Shown one piece after another: positions 32,542-41,844 of a stretch of 64,000 nucleotides of DNA; the stretch's first letter is position 1, and each line of letters begins with the position of its first letter. The notes beneath the pieces were generated by a model. That model saw nothing but the letters and a program-made list of their open reading frames with translations, was not told where the DNA came from and searched no databases. Origin of the DNA: Burkholderia sp. Ax-1719 (lineage in GTDB: Bacteria > Pseudomonadota > Gammaproteobacteria > Burkholderiales > Burkholderiaceae); NCBI RefSeq assembly GCF_011753055.1, contig NZ_VWWJ01000003.1, positions 124,001-188,000 on the forward strand, written 5' to 3'. Both the position numbers and the translations under genes were made by a program.

Positions 32542-33518
32542 TGGCCGCCGCCCGCCGCGCGCCAGGTATCGCGCGCGAGGCACAGATCGGTCCAGGCCTT
32601 CGACTTGTCCTGCAAGCTGCGCAGCAGATACGCCGGGTGATACGTGACGATTACCGGCACGCCTTCGTACTCGTGCACGCGCCCGCGCAACGACGCGATG
32701 CTGTTACCGGTCTTGAGCAGGCTTTGCGCGGCGAAGCGCCCCATCGCGACGATGATCTTCGGCTTCACCAGCGCGACCTGGCGTTGCAGATACGGCTCGC
32801 AGCGCGCCACTTCGTCCGGCTCCGGATTGCGGTTGCCCGGCGGCCGGCACTTGATCACGTTGGCGATATAGACGTTCTCGCCGCGCGCCAGCGTGAGCGA
32901 GCGCAGCATGTTGTCGAGCAGTTTGCCCGCCTGGCCAACGAAGGGCTCGCCCTGGCGATCTTCATTCTCACCCGGCGCTTCGCCGATCAGCATCCATTCG
33001 GCTTCGCGGTCACCCACGCCGAACACGGTATTGGTGCGCTTCTCGCACAGGCGGCAACGCGTGCACGACGCGACGCGCTCGGCGAGCGATTCCCAGTCGA
33101 GCGTGGCGACGTCGTCGCGCGGCGCGCGGACCGGTTCGACGTCATGCGGCAGCACCGGTTCGGCGACAGAGTCGAACCAGGCGAAATCGTCTTCGGTGAA
33201 CGGCGGCGGTTCGTCGGATGCGGCCGGTGCGGGCTTCGCGGGCGCCACACGTTGCGGCTGGACGCGCGGCGCTTCTTCCGGCGCGAAAGCGTCTTCGGCG
33301 CGGGCCTTCGGCGGCGCGGCGCGCTCGATAACCGGCGCGGGCGTGGCGGCGGCTGGGCGGGCGACCGCGGGCTGCGCGGCGACCGTAACCTCAACCTCGG
33401 CTTCGGCCTCGGCGGCCACGCTCGCAACCGCCGCTTCCGGCGCAACCACCGTCACGCCCTTGCGCACCCAGCGCGGCGCGAGCCCCAATTCTTCCAGCGC
33501 GATCTCATCGAGCGGCAT
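32538..33518 (-). CDS. Uracil-DNA glycosylase, family 4 (4Fe-4S), with long N-terminal linker
   Basis: Excises uracil from DNA. The catalytic domain occupies about 140-326: Cys residues in CTRCRLC (152-158) and two later in KCRPPG and RCEPYL supply the 4Fe-4S cluster, motif A is GEAPGENED (179-187) followed by GEPFVGQAG, and motif B is near the end in TYHPAYLLR. Ahead of it are a conserved-looking amphipathic start (MPLDEIALEELGL) and a 120-residue Ala/Pro/Glu-rich linker; thermophilic family-4 enzymes are only about 200 residues. Start ATG at 33518, overlapping rimI by 14 bp. Confidence 0.92.
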   Translation of the reverse strand: MPLDEIALEELGLAPRWVRKGVTVVAPEAAVASVAAEAEAEVEVTVAAQPAVARPAAATPAPVIERAAPPKARAEDAFAPEEAPRVQPQRVAPAKPAPAASDEPPPFTEDDFAWFDSVAEPVLPHDVEPVRAPRDDVATLDWESLAERVASCTRCRLCEKRTNTVFGVGDREAEWMLIGEAPGENEDRQGEPFVGQAGKLLDNMLRSLTLARGENVYIANVIKCRPPGNRNPEPDEVARCEPYLQRQVALVKPKIIVAMGRFAAQSLLKTGNSIASLRGRVHEYEGVPVIVTYHPAYLLRSLQDKSKAWTDLCLARDTWRAAGGGQ

Positions 33519-33999
33519 CCGCGCCCTCCAGTGCAAAAGAAAAACGCATCACGATCGCGTCTTCGCGGCTGTGATGGCGGGCCGGATAGTAATTCTTGCG
33601 GCGTCCGATGGTGACAAAACCAAACTGTTCGTACAGGCGGATGGCCCGATGATTGGACGGACGCACTTCGAGCAGCAGCCCTTCGAGCCCCTGCACCCGT
33701 GCAATGCGCACGCCTTCGCGCAACAGCGCGAGGCCGGCGCCCACGCCCTGCGCCTGCGGCGCGACGCACAGGTTGAGCAGATGCATCTCGTCGACCACCG
33801 GCATCAGCACGCTATAGCCGATCAGCGTGCCCGTCACGTGACGCATGCAGATGCCGTAGTAACCGTTGCGCAGCGAGTCTTCGAAGTTGCCACGCGACCA
33901 CGGGAATTCATAGGCGGACTTCTCAATGACGACGACCTCGTCGAGATCGCTCTCCGTCATCTGCGAGAGATAGCGGTCGGTCATCAGCACGCCGCTCAT
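33505..33999 (-). CDS. rimI: Ribosomal protein S18-alanine N-acetyltransferase
   Basis: GNAT enzyme that acetylates the N-terminus of ribosomal protein S18. The 164-residue protein has the acetyl-CoA loop QAQGVGAGLALL, the LLEVRPSNHRAIRLYEQFGF motif of RimI with conserved N and Y, and the common FPWSRGNFEDS substrate segment. It begins within the ATGA overlap with tsaB; tsaB-rimI pairing is widespread in bacteria. A second ATG five codons in is possible. Confidence 0.93.
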   Translation of the reverse strand: MSGVLMTDRYLSQMTESDLDEVVVIEKSAYEFPWSRGNFEDSLRNGYYGICMRHVTGTLIGYSVLMPVVDEMHLLNLCVAPQAQGVGAGLALLREGVRIARVQGLEGLLLEVRPSNHRAIRLYEQFGFVTIGRRKNYYPARHHSREDAIVMRFSFALEGADAAR

Positions 34000-34802
34000 C
34001 GGCCGCCCTCTTGAGCGTCGCTGCGTGCGTCTTTTTCCGCCTTGGCCGCCATGCGTTCGGCGGTGGTCTGCGCGACCTTGTTGCGCACGTATTCGGGCGC
34101 GGCCTGATCGGCGGGCAGCGTGCGGCCCGCACGGAAGGCGCGCAGCGCGGCATGGGCGAGCGGCACGGCGTGCGGCAGCGCTTCGGCGTCGATCGTGCGA
34201 GCGGCTGCAGAAGCCGCCAGCCGCGCGCCGAAGGCCGCTGCGGCGTTACCGGCCAGCGTGAACGGCTGATCGGGTGCGACGATCGCTTCGGGCGCGTCGA
34301 GCGAAGCGCCCTGGAGCGTGCGCCAGTCGCCAGCCACGCCTGCCGAGGCATCCCACACGTAATCGGCCCAATAGGCTTCGTCCATACGCGCATCGAGCGC
34401 CGACAGCACGCGAGTCGCCGCAGGATCGCGCAGGCGCGCGCTTTCCGCGCACACGAGCAGCGTGCTCACCGGCACCACGGGAATATCGAGCCCAAACGCC
34501 AGGCCTTGCGCGACGCCCGTCGCGGTCCGCAAGCCGGTGAAGGAACCGGGGCCGGAACCGAACGCAATCGCGTCGCAGTCGGCGAGCGTGAGTCCCGCTT
34601 CGGCGAGCAGTTCGCCGATGGCGGGCAGCAGGCGCGTGCTGGAAACCGCGCCGGTAGCTTCGTGGCGCACCCAGACCTGCGGCTCTGGCAGTGCGGGTGA
34701 CGTGAGCGCGGATTGGGCGTCTTGGGGCGCTTCGGCGCGAAGCAGCGCGACCGAGCAGTATTCGGTCGAAGTATCGAGGGCAAGCAGGACGATTTCAGTC
34801 AT
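33996..34802 (-). CDS. tsaB: tRNA threonylcarbamoyladenosine biosynthesis protein TsaB
   Basis: Non-catalytic partner of TsaD in the t6A37 modification of ANN-decoding tRNAs. The 268-residue ASKHA-fold protein has LALDTSTEYCSVAL at the start and SGPGSFTGLRTATGVAQGLA, the conserved TsaB segment. The last 30 residues are charged and specific to this lineage. It is the first gene of the tsaB-rimI-udg-DUF1853 set and is divergent from the acyl-CoA-binding protein gene. Confidence 0.93.
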   Translation of the reverse strand: MTEIVLLALDTSTEYCSVALLRAEAPQDAQSALTSPALPEPQVWVRHEATGAVSSTRLLPAIGELLAEAGLTLADCDAIAFGSGPGSFTGLRTATGVAQGLAFGLDIPVVPVSTLLVCAESARLRDPAATRVLSALDARMDEAYWADYVWDASAGVAGDWRTLQGASLDAPEAIVAPDQPFTLAGNAAAAFGARLAASAAARTIDAEALPHAVPLAHAALRAFRAGRTLPADQAAPEYVRNKVAQTTAERMAAKAEKDARSDAQEGGR

Positions 34803-34977
34803 GACCGCTATTGTAATGCGCCGTTCCCGCGCAGTCGCCGCCTGGGCATGTCTCGTGCACCCGCGGCGCGTGCCCGGCTAGAGTGGAGGAATCGTTCCAG
34901 CCCTGGGCGGGATCATTACCATCGTGCACTGGTAGGATCGTTATGCTGAATTCGATACCCCAGTGGAGAAAATAATC

Positions 34978-35247
34978 ATGAGCGATGTCAACGCCCAATT
35001 TGCGCAAGCCCAGGAAGACGTCCAGCAACTCACGGAGCGACCGGGCAACCTGACGCTGCTGCGTCTGTACGCCCTGTTCAAGCAGGCCACCGAAGGCGAT
35101 GTTCACGGCGACAAGCCGGGCTTCACCGACATTGTCGGCAAATACAAGTACGACGCCTGGGCCGCGCTGCAAGGCACCGCCGAAGACACGGCGAAGACGC
35201 AGTATGTCGAGCTGGTCGAATCGCTCAAGAGCGGCGCGACGACCTGA
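34978..35247 (+). CDS. Acyl-CoA-binding protein
   Basis: An 89-residue four-helix protein of the ACBP family, binding medium and long-chain acyl-CoA in the cytoplasm. The signature LLRLYALFKQATEGD (27-41), K55-Y-K with YDAW (58-61) and the C-terminal YVELVE helix match the eukaryotic-type family. ACBP is common in eukaryotes but patchy in bacteria. The ATG at 34978 has GGAG about nine bases upstream; an upstream in-frame ATG lacks such a site. No lipid gene is adjacent. Confidence 0.93.
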   Translation: MSDVNAQFAQAQEDVQQLTERPGNLTLLRLYALFKQATEGDVHGDKPGFTDIVGKYKYDAWAALQGTAEDTAKTQYVELVESLKSGATT

Positions 35248-35691
35248 CGATCGCTCCCTTTTTTATCGCAGCAACCGATCAGCAGCGCCGCACCCACCGG
35301 CCATCTGCCTGATCCCTCCCTCGTGCCTTGCGTCAGGCTGTCGCAGGGTACGAGGGATTACATTAGCTGGCGCAGCGCAACAAAACGAGATACAATGCCT
35401 GCTGCGTTGCGCTCCGGTCGCCTGTGCGATCAGCAATACGCCTCGTAGCGTTAAGCTCCAATCCAGTTTAGAACCTGTCCCCCCCTGCCGTGGCCCTGCT
35501 TCCGGGCCGTCAAGATTCAGGCTGGCGACTGGCCAATCCCGGCTAGAGTCGCACCCAAAACAGCTTCTAACGAAAAAATCCGCCCTTTCGTGGTGCGGAT
35601 TGCCCCCGTTTTTCGATTTGTTCGCAAAATCAGACGACTTGGGTATGCCGATTGGCGCCGACGTTCTATTTCCTGTGTACCAAGGATTTTC
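35248..35691 (+). other. Long gap and probable rhlE leader
   Basis: About 440 bp separate the ACBP gene from rhlE. A TACAAT hexamer at 35391-35396 is the best -10-like element, but without a clear -35. If used, rhlE would have a leader of nearly 290 nt, as is common for cold-inducible DEAD-box helicase genes. I see no coding sequence. Confidence 0.4.
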
Positions 35692-37437
35692 ATGACTTCG
35701 AGCAATACCCAAAGCCCCCTCGACGCGATCGCTAACGACGCCCTCGGTCTCGACGCTGCTGCCGCCGCTTCCACGGAAGCCCCCGCGCAAGCCGCCGACG
35801 CACCCGCAGGTCCGACGTTCGAATCGCTCGGTCTGTCGCCGGAGATCGTCTCCGCGCTGATCGCAGCGGGCTATAAGGCTCCGACGCCCGTGCAGGAACG
35901 CGCCATTCCTGCCGGCATCGCGGGCCGCGACCTGCTGGTCTCCAGCCCGACCGGTTCGGGCAAGACCGCAGCCTTCATGCTGCCGGCGATCGAGCGCTTC
36001 GCGCAGATCCAGAAGGCACAAGCCGCACAACCGCGTGAGCCGCGTCCGCAAGGCGAAGGCCAGCAAGGCCGCTCGCGCCGTCCGCAACAACCGGTTGCCC
36101 GTCCGGGCCTGCTCGTGCTCACGCCGACGCGTGAACTCGCCATGCAGGTGACGACGGCTGCCGCAACCTACGGCAAGCATCTGCGCCGTCTGCGCACCGT
36201 CAGCATTCTGGGCGGCGTGGCGTACGGTCAACAGCTGATGCTGCTCGCGAAGAACCCCGAGATTCTCGTGGCGACGCCGGGCCGTCTGCTCGACCACCTC
36301 GAACGCGGCCGTATCGATCTGTCCGAACTCAAGATGCTCGTGCTCGACGAAGCCGACCGCATGCTGGACATGGGCTTCATCGACGACATCGACACGATCG
36401 TCGCCGCAACGCCGGAAACGCGTCAAACGATGCTGTTCTCGGCTACGCTCGACGGCAAGATCGCCGCTGTGACGGGCCGTCTGCTGAAGGATCCGGAGCG
36501 TATCGAGATCGTCCGCAAGGTCGAAGCCGCTTCGAACATCGCGCAAACCGTGCACTACGTGGACGACCGCGATCACAAGGATCGTCTGCTCGACCACCTG
36601 CTGCGCGACGAAAAGCTCGACCAGGCAGTCGTGTTCACGGCCACCAAGATGGACGCCGACCAACTCGCCGGCAAGCTGGCCGACGCAGGCTTCGAAACCG
36701 CCGCCCTGCACGGCGACCTGCCGCAAGGCGCGCGTAACCGCACGATCCGTGCGCTGCGCGAGCGTCGCGTGCGCGTGCTGGTGGCAACGGACGTCGCCGC
36801 TCGCGGTATCGACATCCCGGGCATCACGCACGTGTTCAACTACGACCTGCCGAAGTTCGCGGAAGACTACGTCCACCGTATCGGCCGTACCGGTCGTGCT
36901 GGCCGTTCGGGCACCGCAGTGAGCCTCGTGCATCACGCCGAGCAAGGCGCGCTCAAGCGCATCGAGCGCTTCGTGCGCGGCACGCTGCCGGTCAACGTCG
37001 TCGAAGGTTTCGAGCCGCGCAAGGCGCCGCCCGCAAACCGTGGCTTTGGCGGCCGTGGCCGTCCGGGCGGCGGCAACGGCGGTGGCCGTCGCTTCGGCAA
37101 CGGCGGCGGCAAGCCGGGTGGCTACGGCAACAACCGTGGCGGCGAGCGCAGCTTCGGCGATCGCAGCAACAACGGCGGCAATGGTGGCGAGCGCAGCTAC
37201 GGCGACCGTAACAACAACGGCGGCGACCGCAACGGCAACAGCTGGGGCAACCGCTCGGAAAACTCGCGCGGCGGCTACGGCCAGCGTGAAGGCGGCTACG
37301 GCGCACAGCGTCGCGAAGGCGGCGATCGTGGCGGCTACGGCCAGCCGCGTGGCGAAGGCTTCGGCAATCGTTCGCGTGAAGGCTTCGGCGGCGGCGCACG
37401 TCGCAACGACGGCCCGCGCGTTCGTCGCGACAGCTAA
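35692..37437 (+). CDS. rhlE: ATP-dependent RNA helicase RhlE (DEAD-box)
   Basis: Unwinds RNA in ribosome assembly and mRNA decay. The 581-residue protein has the Q motif before residue 70, motif I SPTGSGKT, PTRELAMQ, VATPGRLLDHL, motif II DEAD, motif III SAT, and the C-terminal RecA domain with TDVAARGIDIPG and HRIGRTGRAGR. Residues after about 445 form a Gly-, Arg- and Asn-rich tail with RGG-like and GGYGQ repeats, probably disordered and RNA-binding. An internal Gln/Arg-rich insert (about 105-135) lies between motifs I and Ia. Start ATG at 35692. Confidence 0.95.
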   Translation: MTSSNTQSPLDAIANDALGLDAAAAASTEAPAQAADAPAGPTFESLGLSPEIVSALIAAGYKAPTPVQERAIPAGIAGRDLLVSSPTGSGKTAAFMLPAIERFAQIQKAQAAQPREPRPQGEGQQGRSRRPQQPVARPGLLVLTPTRELAMQVTTAAATYGKHLRRLRTVSILGGVAYGQQLMLLAKNPEILVATPGRLLDHLERGRIDLSELKMLVLDEADRMLDMGFIDDIDTIVAATPETRQTMLFSATLDGKIAAVTGRLLKDPERIEIVRKVEAASNIAQTVHYVDDRDHKDRLLDHLLRDEKLDQAVVFTATKMDADQLAGKLADAGFETAALHGDLPQGARNRTIRALRERRVRVLVATDVAARGIDIPGITHVFNYDLPKFAEDYVHRIGRTGRAGRSGTAVSLVHHAEQGALKRIERFVRGTLPVNVVEGFEPRKAPPANRGFGGRGRPGGGNGGGRRFGNGGGKPGGYGNNRGGERSFGDRSNNGGNGGERSYGDRNNNGGDRNGNSWGNRSENSRGGYGQREGGYGAQRREGGDRGGYGQPRGEGFGNRSREGFGGGARRNDGPRVRRDS

Positions 37438-37459
37438 GCCCTGCAATGGCTCGACGATG

Positions 37460-37483
37460 CAGGCGGAATGAAGATTCCGCCTG
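37460..37483 (+). other. Hairpin shortly after rhlE
   Basis: A perfect 10-bp stem (CAGGCGGAAT / ATTCCGCCTG) with a four-base loop begins 22 bp after the rhlE stop. There is no T run, and a canonical terminator follows 33 bp later, so it may protect the mRNA 3' end. Confidence 0.6.
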
Positions 37484-37515
37484 TCTCACCCGAGTCACGA
37501 TCGGCAGATAGAAAG

Positions 37516-37542
37516 ACCGGTGCCCAGGCACCGGTTTTTTTT
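37516..37542 (+). terminator. Rho-independent terminator of rhlE
   Basis: A GC-rich stem (ACCGGTGCC / GGCACCGGT) is followed directly by eight T residues, about 80 bp beyond the rhlE stop codon. Confidence 0.9.
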
Positions 37543-37744
37543 CGTCTGCGCGCCGCGTTTCACGATGCGGGAAATTTTTTTGCGTGGTAAAAAATCGTGC
37601 TGCGTGGCACAAACCTGCCTGTTGCAAGATGAAAAATGCCGTTTCCCAATGCGAAACGCATCAATTAAATACTTGAATTTATTGAATTAAAAAACAAACA
37701 ATTGACCCATTGCCGGTCTGTTGCAGAGCGATCGATTTGCCTAG

Positions 37745-37760
37745 ACTCTTATATAAGAGT
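37745..37760. promoter_or_regulatory. Palindromic operator candidate upstream of aceA
   Basis: ACTCTTATATAAGAGT is a perfect 16-bp inverted repeat 120 bp before the aceA start, in an AT-rich stretch of an otherwise GC-rich region. It probably overlaps or adjoins the aceA promoter and looks like a binding site for a dimeric regulator. The rest of the 440-bp gap between rhlE and aceA (37438-37879) holds the rhlE terminator and no gene. Confidence 0.6.
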
Positions 37761-37879
37761 TCGCGAACCGAAACGCTCCGAGCACCACACCGCGCCACAC
37801 GCTTCGCGAAGTTCATCAGTCCAGCAGTTCCGATCAGCGGTTCACCTATCCGGTAATCAGCACATAGAAGGAGCTCACC

Positions 37880-39205
<1,326 letters not shown>

Positions 39206-39210
39206 GCGCA

Positions 39211-39240
39211 GGACAGCGCTAGCTTAGGGGCGCGCTGTCC
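39211..39240 (+). terminator. Hairpin after aceA, no U-tract
   Basis: A perfect 9-bp stem (GGACAGCGC / GCGCTGTCC) separated by 12 bases starts six bases after the aceA stop codon, between converging aceA and usp genes. The absence of a T run makes its terminator role uncertain. Confidence 0.45.
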
Positions 39241-39356
39241 CTGTGCGGGCTCAAAGGTGTTGTTGTTTCAACGTGGCAGGCGGCAACGGTGGCCGGCGTG
39301 CGGTCCTTGGCGGGACGCGACGGCTGCTGTTGCCGTTGTAGTTGCCCGAGTCTGGA

Positions 39357-39791
39357 TCAGCGATACACGATCACCGGAATCTTCGTATGGGTGAGCACGC
39401 GCTGCGTTTCGCTGCCGATCAGCAGGCTGCCCAGTCCGCGCCGCCCATGCGAGGCCATGAAGATGACATCGCAGGCGCAGTTTTCGGCGGCTTCGATGAT
39501 GCCGAGGTAAGGCGAGGGATGCACGCTGACGCAACTATCGCACTCCACGCCAGCACTGCGCGCGGCCTCCTCCACCTCGTCCAGATGCGCGCGCGCTTCG
39601 CGCTCGCTGCGCGTCTGGAAATCGCCGGGCAATTCGATCACGACATCGGCGTAAGGCGAGTACGGATATTGCGGCAAGCAGGCGTAGGCCGTGATGCGCG
39701 CGCCCACCGTGCGCGCCAGATCGATCGCGCCGTCGATGGCCTTTTTCGACAGATCCGAGCCGTCGGTCGGAACGAGGATGTGCTTGAACAT
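39357..39791 (-). CDS. Universal stress protein (UspA family)
   Basis: A 144-residue single-domain Usp. The start FKHILVPTDGSDLS and the ATP-binding loop GRRGLGSLLIGSETQRVL with the terminal KIPVIVY strand put it in the nucleotide-binding UspFG/MJ0577 class. Function is a stress-related nucleotide-binding protein of unknown target. It converges with aceA and lies downstream of the LysR gene on the same strand. Confidence 0.93.
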   Translation of the reverse strand: MFKHILVPTDGSDLSKKAIDGAIDLARTVGARITAYACLPQYPYSPYADVVIELPGDFQTRSEREARAHLDEVEEAARSAGVECDSCVSVHPSPYLGIIEAAENCACDVIFMASHGRRGLGSLLIGSETQRVLTHTKIPVIVYR

Positions 39792-39931
39792 GGCGCCCTC
39801 CGTGTTCGTCAGGGGCTGTGGGCTTGCCTCATTTCGATTGTAGTGCGCGAAGAAGCGCCAAAAGACGGGCCTACGGGCTTCTCCGCATAGTGAAAACGCG
39901 CGGTTCGGCGAGGTTCAGCGCGCCGAACAAT

Positions 39932-40840
39932 TCAGTCCTGCCCCCAGTAACCCGGTTGGCCGTAGGTATGCTTGAGATAGTCCAGAAAGAGGCGCACCCG
40001 CAGCGGCAGATGACGGCGCTGCGGAAACACGGCATGGATGCCGATGGGCGGCGCGGCGTAGGCGTCGAGCACGCTCGCGAGCCGGCCCGCAGCAATATCG
40101 TCGCCGACTTCCCACCACGAGCGCCACGCCAGACCGTGACCGTCGAGACACCACTCGTGCAGCACCGCGCCGTCCGAGCACTCCATCGTGCCGGACACGC
40201 GGATCTGCACGACTTTGCCCTCTTCCTGGAAGGTCCAGCCGCGCTGCTGGTTCAGGCTCGCGCCGAACGCGAGACAGTTATGGCGCGCGAGATCGGCGGG
40301 CGTATCGGGCGCACCGCGACGCGACAGATAGGCGGGCGACGCCACCACCACGCGCCGGTTTTCGCCGAGCTTGAGCGAGACCAGCGACGAGTCGGGCAAT
40401 TCGCCCAGCCGCACCGCGCAATCGAAGCCTTCGTTGACCAGATCGACGAGACGGTCGGACAGATCGAGCGTGATCGTCACATCCGGATGCGCGGTGGTGA
40501 AATCGGGCACGAGCGGCGCGACGTGACGACGCCCGAAACCCGCCGGTGCGGACACGCGCAGGTGCCCGCTCGCCTTCACGCCACCCGCCGAAACGCTGGC
40601 CTCCGCATTCTGCAGTTCGTGGATGATGCGCTGGCAATCCTCAAGGAACGCCGAGCCTTCGAAGGTGAGCGTGAGGCGGCGCGTGGTGCGCACCAGCAGC
40701 TTCACGCCCAGGCGCTCTTCCAGCGCGTCGATACGCCTGCCGATGATCGCGGGCGCGACGCCCTCGGCCTGGGCGGCGGCGGAAAGGCTGCCTTTCGCCG
40801 CAACGGTGGCGAAGGTTTCGATCTGTTTGAAGCGGTCCAT
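39932..40840 (-). CDS. LysR-family transcriptional regulator
   Basis: A 302-residue regulator with an N-terminal winged helix-turn-helix (about 1-60, FATVAAKGSLSAAAQAEGV) and a C-terminal substrate-binding domain (about 90-290) of the CrgA/PA2206-like type. It is divergent from the haloacid dehalogenase gene with a 144-bp shared region, the classical arrangement for a LysR protein controlling its neighbour. The effector cannot be read from the sequence. The ATG at 40840 is used; a longer upstream frame overlaps the dehalogenase. Confidence 0.92.
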   Translation of the reverse strand: MDRFKQIETFATVAAKGSLSAAAQAEGVAPAIIGRRIDALEERLGVKLLVRTTRRLTLTFEGSAFLEDCQRIIHELQNAEASVSAGGVKASGHLRVSAPAGFGRRHVAPLVPDFTTAHPDVTITLDLSDRLVDLVNEGFDCAVRLGELPDSSLVSLKLGENRRVVVASPAYLSRRGAPDTPADLARHNCLAFGASLNQQRGWTFQEEGKVVQIRVSGTMECSDGAVLHEWCLDGHGLAWRSWWEVGDDIAAGRLASVLDAYAAPPIGIHAVFPQRRHLPLRVRLFLDYLKHTYGQPGYWGQD

Positions 40841-40984
40841 GAGCGCGCCTTCGGCATAAAACACGAGTTCGGCGCACAGATTAGGTGGGTAAAAGTAAAA
40901 GATCAAGTGATCGTTGCCGACTTTTTCCACCATTGCACTCATGAATACAATACTCCTCGACCTCTGATGATGGAGTGCAAGGCT

Positions 40985-41773
40985 ATGTCGGCCACAACGA
41001 CAATCCACAATCCCAAGGCAGTGATCTTCGACGCGTACGGCACGCTGTTCGACGTGCATTCGGTCGTCGCGGCCGCCGAACAGATGTTCCCCGCTCACGG
41101 CGAGGCGCTGTCGCAGCTTTGGCGTCTCAAGCAGATCGAGTACACGCATTTGCGTACGCTCTCAGATGCGGCAGGCGCGCGCTACAAGCCGTTCTGGGAC
41201 ATCACGCTCGACGCGCTTCGTTACGCTGCGCGCCGTCTGAACCTGCCGCTCACGGGCGCGGGCGAAAAGCGTTTGATGGACGAATACGCCTGCCTTTCCG
41301 CCTTCCCCGACGTGCTGCCCGTGTTGCGCCGCCTGCGCGAGCCGCGTCAGGACGGCACGCGCCTGGGGCTCGCGATTCTCTCCAACGGCAATCCGCAGAT
41401 GCTCGACATCGCCGTGAAGAGCGCGGGCATGAACGGTCTGTTCGATCACGTTCTGTCAGTCGATGCCGTGCGCGCCTACAAGCCAGCGGCAGCGGCCTAC
41501 ACGCTCGGCACTAACGCATTCGATGCCGCGCCGCGCGACATCGTGTTCGTGTCGTCGAATGGCTGGGACGCCGCGGGCGCCGGCTGGTTCGGCTACACCA
41601 CCTTCTGGATCAATCGCCAGCGACTGCCCGCCGAAGAACTCGGCGTGACGCCGCATGGCACCGGCGGCGGCATGGCAGAGCTTGCCAGCTTCATCGCCAC
41701 TGTTTCTGCTTCACCCTCCGACACCGCAGCAACCGCCGAACGAAGCCGCCCCCGCCCCAGCCCGGGCCCATGA
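40985..41773 (+). CDS. L-2-haloacid dehalogenase, type II (HAD superfamily)
   Basis: Hydrolytic dehalogenase giving D-2-hydroxyacids from L-2-haloacids; for chloroacetate the product is glycolate. Measured against the known L-DEX enzymes all key residues are present: nucleophile D16 and T20 in FDAYGTLFDV, the halide-site arginine in QLWRLKQIEYTHLR, S and N in LSNGNPQM, K and Y in YKPAAAAY, and S, N and D in VSSNGWD. Length is 262 residues including a 20-residue Ser/Thr/Pro-rich tail. The ATG at 40985 has GGAG nine bases upstream; two earlier ATG codons are possible. Neighbours are a divergent LysR gene and aceB, 71 bp downstream. Confidence 0.9.
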   Translation: MSATTTIHNPKAVIFDAYGTLFDVHSVVAAAEQMFPAHGEALSQLWRLKQIEYTHLRTLSDAAGARYKPFWDITLDALRYAARRLNLPLTGAGEKRLMDEYACLSAFPDVLPVLRRLREPRQDGTRLGLAILSNGNPQMLDIAVKSAGMNGLFDHVLSVDAVRAYKPAAAAYTLGTNAFDAAPRDIVFVSSNGWDAAGAGWFGYTTFWINRQRLPAEELGVTPHGTGGGMAELASFIATVSASPSDTAATAERSRPRPSPGP

Positions 41774-41844
41774 CGACTGCGTTCAGCCAGCACGGTAATA
41801 ACAACACCCAAGCATTTCAATCTGACCGACCAAGGAGTTAGCAA

